From assembly GCA_028687975.1 (NCBI GenBank), contig JAQTZD010000018.1, forward strand, positions 1-38,658: a stretch of 38,658 bases of DNA, in the 5' to 3' direction. This DNA is from Sediminibacterium sp. (lineage in GTDB: Bacteria; Bacteroidota; Bacteroidia; Chitinophagales; Chitinophagaceae). Below, piece after piece: positions 25,201-34,245 of the stretch. Position numbers and translations under genes: made by a program. Under the pieces are notes generated by a model that worked only from the letters and a program-made list of their open reading frames with translations, was not told the DNA's origin and ran no database searches. Numbering within the stretch: the first letter of the stretch is position 1; every line of letters begins with the position of its first letter.

Positions 25201-25240
25201 AATAAATAATTTTAATACGAGTTCTATATACTGTCAATTA

Positions 25241-25248
25241 CAAAAATA
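25241..25248 (-). promoter_or_regulatory. -7 element of nfu
   Basis: On the - strand the octamer reads TATTTTTG, an exact TAnnTTTG match, about 40 bases upstream of the nfu ATG. The -33 TTG candidates lie at spacings of about 13 or 24 bases, neither ideal. Confidence 0.4.
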
Positions 25249-25277
25249 AACAAAACAAAGGCAAGGAGTGTTCAAAT

Positions 25278-25310
25278 CCCCTGTTGAAGCCTTTTGAAGG
25301 GGTTATTTTT
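25278..25310 (+). promoter_or_regulatory. Weak hairpin plus T-run in the GH5 upstream region
   Basis: CCCCT (25278-25282) can pair with AGGGG (25298-25302) across a 15-base loop, followed by TTATTTTT. It looks like a weak terminator or attenuator in the divergent region ahead of GH5, on the strand of GH5. The stem is short, so this is a low-confidence call. Confidence 0.3.
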
Positions 25311-25346
25311 CGGATATCGAAAGTTCACCCAATAATCTGCACTAAA

Positions 25347-25367
25347 ATACGTTATATAACATACGTT
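25347..25367. repeat. 7-base direct repeat around a palindrome before GH5
   Basis: ATACGTT occurs at 25347-25353 and again at 25361-25367. GTTATATAAC (25351-25360) is a perfect 10-base palindrome bridging them. It lies 18-38 bases upstream of the GH5 ATG and could be an operator, but short repeats in AT-rich DNA also arise by chance. Confidence 0.35.
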
Positions 25368-25384
25368 CTGAATGTAATGTGTAT

Positions 25385-26629
25385 ATGCGTACTTATCTGC
25401 TGCTTATACTTTTGGTATTGACTAACCTCTCCGGCAGGGCCCAGGGTACGGCTTTCTCATTGGGAATCAACCTCTGCGGAGGTGAATTCGGAGAACAGTA
25501 TTTACCCGGAACACTGAACCAGGACTATGCATACCCCACGGAAGATGAAGTCAATTATTTCTATCAAAAAGGCTTTAAATCGGTTGCCATTCCGTTTCGC
25601 TGGGAAAGAGTTCAGAAAAATCCGGGAGGAGACCTGGATTACCAGGAAATAGGAGAAATCAAGAAAGTAATTGGCTGGTGTTCCAACAAAGGCATGAATG
25701 TGATGCTGAGCATGCACAACGGCGGCCGGTATCGTAAAAACGGAATTGAATATATTGTTGGCAGTTTTACGGTAAGCCGGAATGATTTTTCGGATGTATG
25801 GAACAGGCTGGCAAATGCCTTTTCGGGGTACAGCAACCTGTTGGGTTATGAGATCATGACCGAACCCCACGAAATGCAGGGATTCGACTGGTTCACTACC
25901 GCACAACAGGCCATTCACGCGATCCGTCAGGCAGACAGCAGGACCCCCATCATTATTGCCGGCGAAAACTATGCTGCGGCAGAAAGCTGGCATCAGTACA
26001 GCGATCACCTTAAAAACCTGAAAGACCCTTCCGATAAAATCATCTACAACGCACATTGCTTTTTCGACATCGATTTTACCGGTAAGTACCTTTATTCGTA
26101 CGACCAGAACCAGGCGGAGGAATATACTGGTGTAAAAAGAGCCGAACCATTTGTGAACTGGCTGAAAGAAAACAATAAACGGGGGATGATCGGAGAATTT
26201 ACCGTACCGGATACAGATGCCCGATGGCTGAATGTAATGGAGCGCTTTCTGAAGTACCTGAGTGATCACCAGGTCATGGCTTTTTACTGGGCTTCCGGAA
26301 AAAAATGGGGCGGACATCCTCTCTCTGTTCATCCACTGGCTCAGAACGACCGGCCACAAATGAGTGTACTTCAGAAATTTGTAACCGGAACGGTACCTTA
26401 TGAGGAGAAAGCCATTATGGCTTCTACTCAGGCAGAACCGGTAACCGGCGTTTCGGCAACCGCACCGAACAACAACACCGTTGTTCAGGTAGAAGAAGCT
26501 CCAGAAAGTTTTCTGTTCCTTCCAGGTACATTGCTGTTGCCACAACCCAATGGGGGTTTATACAAACCCAATGTATCCAAAACAACCCATGCTTCAGATA
26601 AGGGTGTGCGGCTTGCTAAATACAGGTAG
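25385..26629 (+). CDS. Glycoside hydrolase family 5-like (cellulase family) enzyme
   Basis: A 414-residue secreted glycosidase. The ATG at 25385 starts a signal peptide (hydrophobic 4-16, ending GRAQG); a GTG two codons earlier is less likely. The barrel is recognisable: SVAIPFRWERVQ, the helix-strand NVMLSMHN, GYEIMTEPHEMQG with the predicted acid/base Glu160, YNAHCFFD with His224, GMIGEFTVP with nucleophile Glu271, and AFYWASGKKWGG with Trp302. The residue just before the acid/base Glu is Thr where GH5 normally has Asn. After about residue 335 comes a 80-residue Pro/Thr/Ala-rich tail unlike a carbohydrate-binding module. The substrate is likely a beta-glucan or mannan; not determined. Confidence 0.85.
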   Translation: MRTYLLLILLVLTNLSGRAQGTAFSLGINLCGGEFGEQYLPGTLNQDYAYPTEDEVNYFYQKGFKSVAIPFRWERVQKNPGGDLDYQEIGEIKKVIGWCSNKGMNVMLSMHNGGRYRKNGIEYIVGSFTVSRNDFSDVWNRLANAFSGYSNLLGYEIMTEPHEMQGFDWFTTAQQAIHAIRQADSRTPIIIAGENYAAAESWHQYSDHLKNLKDPSDKIIYNAHCFFDIDFTGKYLYSYDQNQAEEYTGVKRAEPFVNWLKENNKRGMIGEFTVPDTDARWLNVMERFLKYLSDHQVMAFYWASGKKWGGHPLSVHPLAQNDRPQMSVLQKFVTGTVPYEEKAIMASTQAEPVTGVSATAPNNNTVVQVEEAPESFLFLPGTLLLPQPNGGLYKPNVSKTTHASDKGVRLAKYR

Positions 26630-26630
26630 T

Positions 26631-28982
26631 TTATTGTACTATCCTGAGTTTGGCGTAATTCAGCATAATTTTCTTTTCCCCGTTTTTTTCAAACAGAATG
26701 GTTGCAACCGGATTATGGGCAGATCCTTCTATGCTGCTAACGGTGCCAAATCCAAATTTCTGGTGTTCCACCCGTTGACCTGCTTCCAGAGAAGAAGTGT
26801 CGCTGGGTGCAAAATCTGCTGAAGGAATATGTGCCGCAACTTTTGGAGTAGGCGGAACCACAGGAAGGTATTCCGGTTTGCTACCGGCAGGTTTCTTACT
26901 TGGTGGGGGCCCGTATTTCTTTTCAGCACCAGATGCTGCATCTTTGGGGGTAAATCCCCTGTGCATTCTTTCGAAAGCTCCGCCCCAATTATTGTTGTTG
27001 TTTCTTGAATTACCACCTGCAAAACTTTTATCGATGTATGCCTCGGGCATTTCCTCAATAAACCTGCTGGGTTCGTTCTGCACCAGCTGTCCAAAGCGAT
27101 ACCGTGAATTGGAATAGGTGAGCCATAATCTTTGTTTGGCCCTTGTAACAGCTACATAAAAAAGTCTGCGCTCTTCCTCCAGCTCTTCCCGGGTGTTGAT
27201 GCTCATTGCGCTTGGAAAGAGCGTTTCCTCCACGCCACCCACAAACACACAACTAAATTCAAGTCCCTTCGCAGCATGTATGGTCATGAGTTTCACCACA
27301 TCACTGTTTTCCTCATCGTCGTCTGCATCTGTTAAGAGGGTAATCTGTTGCAGATAGGCCCCCAGGCTTTTCTCTCCTACTTCTCCGTCTTCATTGCTCG
27401 GACTTTCGGTCCACTCTTTAATGGAGTTCAGTAATTCCTGTATATTTTCATAACGGGCAAGCCCTTCGGTTGTTTTGTCGTTGAACAGTTCCTTAACCAG
27501 GTTGGTGTGCTTACCTACCTGTACTGCTACGTCGTATGCATTTTTATCGGTCAGCATACTTTGGAAGTAGCGAATCATGGTTACAAAATTCTGAAGCGCT
27601 TCCAGTGTACCGGCCTTAAACCCAAATTCTGCGGCACGGCTCACTACTTCGAACATGGAAATACTGTGTTCGTTGGCAAAAATCACGCATTTTTCCATGG
27701 TGGTTTTTCCAATACCCCTTACCGGAAAATTGATGATTCGCTTCAACGACTCCTCGTCCCGGACATTTACAACCACTCGCAAATAAGCCAGCAAATCCTT
27801 GATCTCCTTGCGCTGGTAGAAACTGGTGCCCCCGTAAATTTTGTAAGGGATACCCATCCTGCGCAGGTTTTCCTCGAAGGAACGGCTTTGTGCATTGGTG
27901 CGGTACAAAATGGCAAAGTCGCGGTTAAAATAATGGTTGCGCAGCTTTTGCTCCTGGATGGTTTCTGCAACAAATTTCCCCTCCTCATTATCGGTCATAG
28001 TACGAACCAGACAAATCTTTTCACCGGGTGCATTGTTGGTCCACAAGTTTTTAGGAATCTGCCCCTTGTTGTTTTTGATGACCTCGTTGGCAACCTGAAT
28101 AATATGCTGACTGCTTCGGTAATTCTGTTCCAGTTTTACCACTTTCACGTCTTCATAATCTTTTTGAAACTGCAGGATATTTTCGATGGTGGCGCCGCGA
28201 AAACTATAGATACTCTGTGCGTCGTCTCCTACCACACAAATGTTTTCGTGTGCAGCGGCCAGCAATTTTGTGATCTGATACTGTACCGTATTGGTATCTT
28301 GGTACTCATCGATCATGATGTACTTGAACTTGTGCTGGTACTTGTGCAGGGCATCCGGAAAATTTTTCAGGAGCTCATACATTTTCAGCAGCAGGTCGTC
28401 AAAATCCATAGCACCATTCTTAAAGCAACGGTTGGCATAAGCTGCATAAATCTGAGCTATCGCGGGCCGGTTGGCGCGCATATCTTCCTGTTGTATATAA
28501 TAATCATTGGCATATTCGGCAGGACTAACCAGCGCATTTTTGGCAGAGGAAATCCGGCTACCAACTACATTAGGCTTATAATGCTTATCGTCGAGGTTGA
28601 GTTCGTTAACAACGGTTTTAATAACAGACCGGCTGTCGTCTGTATCATAAATGGTGAAGTTGCCGGGATACCCCATTCTGTGCGCTTCTCCTCTCAGAAT
28701 TCTTGCAAAAACGCTGTGGAATGTTCCGATATATAAATTTCTCGCCTCCGAGTTTCCCAGTATTTTTTCAATACGCTCCTTCATTTCGGCGGCAGCCTTG
28801 TTGGTAAAGGTAAGCGCCAGAATATTGAAGGCATCCACCTTATTGGCCATCAAATGGGCGATCCGGGTAGTTAACACTTTTGTTTTTCCGCTACCTGCAC
28901 CCGCCACAATCATCAGGGGCCCTTTAATATGGGTCACTGCTTCTCTTTGTGGTTCATTCAATCCTTTCAAATAATCCTGCAT
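26631..28982 (-). CDS. pcrA: UvrD/PcrA-type DNA helicase
   Basis: A 783-residue SF1A 3'-5' helicase for repair and replication-fork processing. The ATG at 28982 gives the family start MQDYLKGLNEPQREAV; a TTG at 29006 would add eight residues. Walker A is AGAGSGKT (27-34); MIDEYQDTNTVQYQ is Walker B; VGDDAQSIYSFRGA, LEQNYRSSQHI, LMTIHAAKGLEF and EERRLFYVAVTRAK are the further helicase motifs. After a low-complexity linker (Gly/Asn/Pro-rich, about 660-730) the C-terminus GQRVEHQKFGFGTVSSIEG resembles the PcrA tudor-like RNA-polymerase-binding domain. The 3' end lies one base from the GH5 stop. Confidence 0.95.
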   Translation of the reverse strand: MQDYLKGLNEPQREAVTHIKGPLMIVAGAGSGKTKVLTTRIAHLMANKVDAFNILALTFTNKAAAEMKERIEKILGNSEARNLYIGTFHSVFARILRGEAHRMGYPGNFTIYDTDDSRSVIKTVVNELNLDDKHYKPNVVGSRISSAKNALVSPAEYANDYYIQQEDMRANRPAIAQIYAAYANRCFKNGAMDFDDLLLKMYELLKNFPDALHKYQHKFKYIMIDEYQDTNTVQYQITKLLAAAHENICVVGDDAQSIYSFRGATIENILQFQKDYEDVKVVKLEQNYRSSQHIIQVANEVIKNNKGQIPKNLWTNNAPGEKICLVRTMTDNEEGKFVAETIQEQKLRNHYFNRDFAILYRTNAQSRSFEENLRRMGIPYKIYGGTSFYQRKEIKDLLAYLRVVVNVRDEESLKRIINFPVRGIGKTTMEKCVIFANEHSISMFEVVSRAAEFGFKAGTLEALQNFVTMIRYFQSMLTDKNAYDVAVQVGKHTNLVKELFNDKTTEGLARYENIQELLNSIKEWTESPSNEDGEVGEKSLGAYLQQITLLTDADDDEENSDVVKLMTIHAAKGLEFSCVFVGGVEETLFPSAMSINTREELEEERRLFYVAVTRAKQRLWLTYSNSRYRFGQLVQNEPSRFIEEMPEAYIDKSFAGGNSRNNNNNWGGAFERMHRGFTPKDAASGAEKKYGPPPSKKPAGSKPEYLPVVPPTPKVAAHIPSADFAPSDTSSLEAGQRVEHQKFGFGTVSSIEGSAHNPVATILFEKNGEKKIMLNYAKLRIVQ

Positions 28983-29064
28983 ACTGATATTCACTTTCGC
29001 CTGCAAGTTAGGGGCTTGTAGCTAAGAATCAAGGTGGGTGTATAAATAAGGGTGTTTGGCGCTG

Positions 29065-31458
29065 CTAATACCGGTGTATGCCGGTGTAATGTAAAATCAC
29101 TTTAAACAATTCCCTTGGAGCAAAAGGCTTAACAACGATATCATCCATTCCTTCATACTGAATATTTTCCTCAACTTCTTTGGGTAGGCTGGCTGTTAGT
29201 GCAATGATGGGTATATGAATACCCTTGCCCCTGATGATGCGGGTAGCTTCATAGCCATCCATCACGGGCATGTGCATGTCCATCAAAATCAGTTTGTGTT
29301 TTTCGGTATTGAGCATATCTACCGCCTGTTGACCATTGACTGCCACATCCACGGTTGCGCCCCATTTGGTTAAAAAAGTTTTGGCAACAAGGATATTTAC
29401 TTCGTTGTCTTCCACCAGCAGTATATGCATGCCGGTCAATGGCTTACTGTCTTCAGCCGGAAGCGAATCTGCCATCTGCTGAACCGGAACAACCACTTTG
29501 TGAATAACAGGTAAACTGAGGGTAAAGTAAAATACGGAACCTTTTCCGGGTTCGCTTTCCAGATCGAGACGGGAACCCTGTAAATCCAGTAATTTTTTAC
29601 AAATTGCCAGCCCAAGACCTGTGCCCCCGAAATTCCGGGATGTGGATGCATCTGCCTGGGTGAATTGTTCAAAGATGAGTTTTTGTTTATCCTGCGCAAT
29701 GCCTATTCCGGTATCCTCTATCCGGATGAGTACGGTAATAACTGAATCAGTTTTATGTACTACAGTCAATTCGAGTAAAACATGACCCCTTCGGGTAAAT
29801 TTAATGGCATTGTGTACCAGGTTGCCAATTACCTGGCTGGTTCGGGTAGGATCTCCCAAAACATTGCAGTCCAGTGCCGGATCAATCTGCAGCTTCAGAT
29901 CAATGTTTTTATCCTGGGCAGTATTCTTTAGTCCGCTGATGATGTTTCGTGCAATGGCGGCGAGGTCCATCTCAATGGATTCAAAATTCACTTTACCCGC
30001 TTCAATTTTATTGTAATCGAGAATATCATTTACAATCGAAAGCAGGTTGTTGGCAGAAAAAAGCAACACATTCAATTGTTCTTTTTGCGCTTCGGAGGGC
30101 TTGTCGCGGAGCATCAGGTGAGTCATTCCCAAAATAGAATTGAGCGGAGTTCTGATTTCGTGAGACATGGTCGACAGAAATTCGTTCTTCGCTACCAATC
30201 CTAATTCAGCCTCCTTCTTTGCCTGTTGAAGGGTCGATGCAAAGCGAAACGAAAGAATCAGAGATTGTAAAAAGAAAAACAGGATGTATCCAAGAAAGAG
30301 AATAATTCTGGGTGGATTAACAACTGCGAAATATTCCAAATTGATGATAATAAAAACCACGAATACAACACCTGTACTCCAGAGCGCATATTTGGCGCCA
30401 AGTCTTTTGTTCCTGAAGGCCCTTACGTATACATAGAAGGCATGGGATATTACAAGAAACATCATCAGCAAAAAAGGAATAATCAGGCGGGTGAATACAA
30501 CGGGTGGAAAAAGAATAACAATTAAGCTGATGAGACTGCCGGAGCCAACAACGGTATAAAAAACATATTTGTTGTTCTCTTTTGGGAACAGGTATTTGGA
30601 ATAAACAGAGAAAAAAATCACACTGGTAAACAAAGTCAGGTATTCCAGATGAACACCTACAGACCAAGGTAAATCGGGGAAAACAGCATGAAGCGCATAA
30701 TCTTTGGCGCCAATAATCCGATAGCTGTATGTAATACAGAAAAGAGAGAAAAATAAAATTACTTTGTCGTGTTTTCCAAAAAGAAATAATCCAAGGAAAA
30801 AAAGCCCGCCCATGAACAAACAACCGGTCAGCAGAAAATCAAATCCCAGTTCTGCATTTCTTGTATTGAATAATGCCTCTTTGTCGCCGATAGAGATTTC
30901 TTTGTAAGGCCCGCCTTTAAAATGCTCAAAGTTGGCTACCTGCAGGAGCAGGTCCAGGGTATCGGAAACCGGCAGTACTTCTGTTATATTCAACCATTTT
31001 GGAATAGTTGTTTCCTTACTGGTATCCGGTTTGCCTGATTCAGCCAGCAAACCTCCGTTTACATACAACCTGTAAGCACAATACGTATCCGGCAAATGAA
31101 TGGCCAACCTGCGTTCCGGATCCTGTTTCAGCAATACTTTTAACCGGTATGTGGCGTATCCCTTGGCTGGAAGTTGCCTCCCATTGATTTGGGTTTTGTT
31201 CCAAAGCTCCGGAAAATGGGTATATGCCGAGCGAACAATTGTGGAGTCGGAGGGAGTAAGTAACCTGTTCCAATAAATTTCCCAGTAACCGTTGAGGGGA
31301 ACAGTGGTTTCATTGAGTTGAATATTCCTCAGGTCGATAACACCATTTTGCGCCAGCGGATAGTTGTTTTTTTGTGCTTCTGCCGAAATAAACCAACCTA
31401 AAATGCAGGCAAGGGCACCAACGATTTTTACCAGGTATTTGATGGGAAGTTTGTACAT
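29065..31458 (-). CDS. 7TMR-DISM hybrid sensor histidine kinase with receiver
   Basis: A 797-residue hybrid kinase. After a signal-like start (to about residue 29), an extracytoplasmic DISM-type domain covers about 40-195 ([25 protein letters not shown]). Seven membrane spans follow at about 205-405. HisKA has [19 protein letters not shown] with His433; HATPase has [24 protein letters not shown] and [15 protein letters not shown]-terminal receiver (about 676-795) has [10 protein letters not shown], phospho-acceptor Asp727 in [12 protein letters not shown] and Lys777 in VVKPFA. There is no Hpt domain or output regulator beside it, so it must signal to an unlinked partner. Such DISM kinases are thought to bind carbohydrates or other small ligands; the ligand here is unknown. 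Confidence 0.95.
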   Translation of the reverse strand: MYKLPIKYLVKIVGALACILGWFISAEAQKNNYPLAQNGVIDLRNIQLNETTVPLNGYWEIYWNRLLTPSDSTIVRSAYTHFPELWNKTQINGRQLPAKGYATYRLKVLLKQDPERRLAIHLPDTYCAYRLYVNGGLLAESGKPDTSKETTIPKWLNITEVLPVSDTLDLLLQVANFEHFKGGPYKEISIGDKEALFNTRNAELGFDFLLTGCLFMGGLFFLGLFLFGKHDKVILFFSLFCITYSYRIIGAKDYALHAVFPDLPWSVGVHLEYLTLFTSVIFFSVYSKYLFPKENNKYVFYTVVGSGSLISLIVILFPPVVFTRLIIPFLLMMFLVISHAFYVYVRAFRNKRLGAKYALWSTGVVFVVFIIINLEYFAVVNPPRIILFLGYILFFFLQSLILSFRFASTLQQAKKEAELGLVAKNEFLSTMSHEIRTPLNSILGMTHLMLRDKPSEAQKEQLNVLLFSANNLLSIVNDILDYNKIEAGKVNFESIEMDLAAIARNIISGLKNTAQDKNIDLKLQIDPALDCNVLGDPTRTSQVIGNLVHNAIKFTRRGHVLLELTVVHKTDSVITVLIRIEDTGIGIAQDKQKLIFEQFTQADASTSRNFGGTGLGLAICKKLLDLQGSRLDLESEPGKGSVFYFTLSLPVIHKVVVPVQQMADSLPAEDSKPLTGMHILLVEDNEVNILVAKTFLTKWGATVDVAVNGQQAVDMLNTEKHKLILMDMHMPVMDGYEATRIIRGKGIHIPIIALTASLPKEVEENIQYEGMDDIVVKPFAPRELFKVILHYTGIHRY

Positions 31459-31528
31459 AGGTATCTCCCGGAATGAACCTCAAATTAGCGCAAATACATA
31501 GAGAAAAAAAATTGAATCTATGAATGGG

Positions 31529-31568
31529 GCAAATAAAAAAGGCGGGAAACCCCGCCTTTTTTATTTGC
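31529..31568 (-). terminator. Rho-independent terminator of the OmpA-family gene
   Basis: An 18-base perfect stem (31529-31546 with 31551-31568), with a GC core GGCGGG and a four-base loop, flanked by A-run and T-run on the two sides. It lies about 15 bases after the OmpA-family stop on the - strand and upstream of the hybrid kinase start at 31458, so it separates the two. The structure is symmetrical and could act in either direction. Confidence 0.93.
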
Positions 31569-31583
31569 AATTATGTAAAAATA

Positions 31584-32471
31584 TTATTGCTTACGCTCCA
31601 GTAATTTGAAAAACTGATCCAGTTGAGGCAGAATTACAATTCTGGTTCTGCGGTTGGCAGCACGTCCTTCTGCAGTAGCGTTGTCGGCTACAGGAATGTA
31701 TTCACTTCTTCCGGCAGCGGTCATTCTCTTAGGATCCAGACCGTATGTATCCTGCAGTAATCTTACGATAGTAGTAGCACGTTTAACACTGAGGTCCCAG
31801 TTGTCTAACAGCGCTCCGCCTCTGATAGGCACAGTATCTGTATGACCTTCTACCTGGAACTCAATATCGGGTTGAGCTTTCAGCACTTTTGCTACTTTAC
31901 CCAGCACTTCTTTTGCACGTTCGTTCACATCGTAGCTTCCGCTTTTGAACAACAGCTTATCGGAAATATCTACATAAACGACTCCTTTTTCTACTTTGAT
32001 ATTGATGTCTTTGTCGTCCAGATTTCCAATAGCTCCTTTCAGATTCATCACGAGTGCCATGTTCAAAGAATCCTTACGGGCAATTGATCCCTGAAGATCC
32101 TTGATATACAGATCTTTGGCACCAATATTTTCCAATGATTTTTTGATGCTCTCTGCCTGGGAACCAGTTACTACAGAGAGGTCTTTTAACTGATTCAATA
32201 CAGTATTGTTGTTCTGTTTCAGGTATTCCAGCTGATTGTTCAGACCGGCTATCTGAGATTCCAGAGCGGCTTTTTGGGTAGCCAGCTTGTCCTTGTCGTT
32301 GTTGGACTTATTCATTTCGTCCTGCAACGATCTGTATTTACCCTGCAATTCTGCATAAGCCCCGTTTAATTCGGCATATTTGGCTTCAGATTGTCTGAGT
32401 TGTTTTGGACTAACGCAAGAAAACAGTGCAAATGATGCAATTGCGGCTAAACTGTACAATTTAATATTCAT
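31584..32471 (-). CDS. OmpA-family lipoprotein with coiled coil
   Basis: A 295-residue envelope protein. A lipoprotein signal (FALFSC, lipidated Cys19) is followed by a long heptad-rich coiled coil at about residues 25-105 (QLRQSEAKYAELNGAYAELQGKY through QLEYLKQNN). The C-terminal OmpA-like domain (about 165-285) has GKVAKVLKAQPDIEFQVEGHTDTVPI, NWDLSVKRATTIVRLL, MTAAGRSEYIPVADN and RAANRRTRIVI, which bind peptidoglycan. The likely role is to tether the outer membrane to the cell wall. It is bounded downstream by a strong terminator and upstream by a 113-base gap before the acyl-CoA ligase stop, so it is probably transcribed alone. Confidence 0.93.
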   Translation of the reverse strand: MNIKLYSLAAIASFALFSCVSPKQLRQSEAKYAELNGAYAELQGKYRSLQDEMNKSNNDKDKLATQKAALESQIAGLNNQLEYLKQNNNTVLNQLKDLSVVTGSQAESIKKSLENIGAKDLYIKDLQGSIARKDSLNMALVMNLKGAIGNLDDKDINIKVEKGVVYVDISDKLLFKSGSYDVNERAKEVLGKVAKVLKAQPDIEFQVEGHTDTVPIRGGALLDNWDLSVKRATTIVRLLQDTYGLDPKRMTAAGRSEYIPVADNATAEGRAANRRTRIVILPQLDQFFKLLERKQ

Positions 32472-32584
32472 CGTTTTTCGGTTTGTTACAAAAGTTGTAT
32501 ATGGAACGCCTTTTTCTCTAATTAATTGTGTTCCAAAAGCTAAAGTTCAAAACTTATGCCAAAAAATACAAAAAAACTTGGGTC

Positions 32585-34231
32585 TTACGTAAAGGCAACC
32601 GGATGCTGCAGGTTGTACCAGGAGGCATAGTATTGCTGAAAAAGTGTATCTATTACCTTTCTTTTGATTTTAAGCGTAGGAGTTAAAATGCCATTTTCTA
32701 CGGTCCATTCCTCATGCAGGATGATCAGCCTTGCAATTTGTTCGTGCCGCTCCAGCTGGGTATTCACTTTATCCAGCAGATCCTGCAGGTGTTGTAAAAC
32801 GGATGGTTTTTCCTGAACCCGGGCTTTTTCGGAAAGGGTGCAGAGCAGCAGTGGAGCAGGCATGCCCGCCCCTACGATGCAGGCTTGTGAAATATAGGGG
32901 TGGGTCAGCACCCTCGATTCTATCTGAGCAGGCAGGATGTATTTACCCTTACTGGTTTTAAACTGGTCTTTGATTCTTCCGGTAATGGTGAGAAAGCCGT
33001 CGGCGTCTATGGATCCCTCGTCTCCGGTTTTCAGCCATTCTCCCTCGAACATGGCTGCCGTTAATTCGGGTTCTTTGTAATAACCCAGCATGGATGCTTC
33101 ACTTTTTACAAGTACTTCGTTGTCTTTACCCAGTTTTACTTCCACGCCCGGATAGCTTTGCCCTACAGTGCCAAATTTCACAAATGCCCTTCGGTTGGAG
33201 TGAGACAGTGCTGCATTCTCGGTCATTCCAAAAGCTTCCTGTATGATCAGCCCCAGACGGGCAAACCATTCCAGTACAGAGGGGTTGATGGGGGAAGCGC
33301 CGGTGTAGAGGTACTTGCAGCGCCCCAGCCCTAATTTTTTATGAATTGCTTTTTTAATGAGTCCGGACACAACCGGTATGCGCAAAAAAAGATCCAGCCG
33401 GGCTTGTGGTATTTTTTTCAGAATTTCTTCCTGCATTTTTTCCCAGATTCGGGGTACGGCCAGAAAGATGGTTGGCCTTGTATGCTGCAGGTTTTTTGAG
33501 AAGGTACTGAGTGATTCTACAAAATGAACCGTACTCCCGGTGAAAATCGTTCCACATTCCACCAGCATTTTTTCTGCAACATGGCAGAGCGGCAGGTACG
33601 AAAAAAAGACCTCATTCTCAATTGGCGGATTGCTATTCAGAAAAGAATATACGGCAAATGATATTCCATGAAAACTGTGCATGACCCCCTTGGGCTGCCC
33701 GGTTGTTCCGGAGGTATAAATGATGCAGCAAAGCGCGTTGGGATCTATTGGGGGTAATTCTTTCAGCGGAGTTGTTTGCTGAACCAAACTTTTCCAGTTC
33801 AGACAACCTTCATTGAAATAAAAAGGAAAGCTGATCTGTGTAATGGCTTCTGGTATTCCTTTGCGGATTTCCAGCGGATTATCCAGTTTGCCCACAAAAA
33901 TCAGTTTAGATTCACTGTGTAACAGGATTTCTCGAACGGCATCTGCGGTAATATTGGGGTACAATGGAACAGAAACCATTCCTGCCATGGCAATGGCAAG
34001 ATCTGCCATGATCCAGTGTGCGCAGTTTTTGCTGAGTATGGCAACCCGATCACCTTTTTGCAGGCCACTGCTTTGCAACCATGCTGCCATGGATCGAATT
34101 TCTTTTCCCGCCTCGTCCCAGGTGAAATGCTGATATATACCGCTTACCGGTTCTGATAGAAAGAGCTGGTCCTTTTTTTCTTGTTCGAATTTACAAAACT
34201 GATCTACGATGGTTGGGTAATGCTGCTGCAT
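32585..34231 (-). CDS. AMP-dependent acyl-CoA ligase (long-chain fatty acid type)
   Basis: A 548-residue adenylating enzyme that would activate fatty acids to acyl-CoA. CIIYTSGTTGQPKGVMHS (residues 169-186) is the AMP-binding loop; YTGASPINPSVLEWFARLGLIIQEAFGMTENA is the acyl-pocket motif; WLKTGDEGSIDADGFLTITGRIKDQFKTSKGKYILPAQIE is the hinge and C-terminal lid region, with the Lys-containing KTSKGKYI. It starts 14 bases downstream of a PlsC-like acyltransferase stop, on the same strand, so the two are an operon: activation and transfer of an acyl chain. The chain length is not deducible. A FadD-type name would fit but the exact paralogue is uncertain. Confidence 0.93.
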   Translation of the reverse strand: MQQHYPTIVDQFCKFEQEKKDQLFLSEPVSGIYQHFTWDEAGKEIRSMAAWLQSSGLQKGDRVAILSKNCAHWIMADLAIAMAGMVSVPLYPNITADAVREILLHSESKLIFVGKLDNPLEIRKGIPEAITQISFPFYFNEGCLNWKSLVQQTTPLKELPPIDPNALCCIIYTSGTTGQPKGVMHSFHGISFAVYSFLNSNPPIENEVFFSYLPLCHVAEKMLVECGTIFTGSTVHFVESLSTFSKNLQHTRPTIFLAVPRIWEKMQEEILKKIPQARLDLFLRIPVVSGLIKKAIHKKLGLGRCKYLYTGASPINPSVLEWFARLGLIIQEAFGMTENAALSHSNRRAFVKFGTVGQSYPGVEVKLGKDNEVLVKSEASMLGYYKEPELTAAMFEGEWLKTGDEGSIDADGFLTITGRIKDQFKTSKGKYILPAQIESRVLTHPYISQACIVGAGMPAPLLLCTLSEKARVQEKPSVLQHLQDLLDKVNTQLERHEQIARLIILHEEWTVENGILTPTLKIKRKVIDTLFQQYYASWYNLQHPVAFT

Positions 34232-34245
34232 AAAAAGTAGGGGGA

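Noticed and set aside
25502..26545. 347-residue - strand frame across GH5
   Set aside because: Very long but exactly antisense to a GH5 gene with signal peptide and catalytic residues; no family resemblance of its own.
27507..28736. 409-residue + strand frame across pcrA
   Set aside because: Antisense to complete helicase motifs; its composition is that of a mirror frame.
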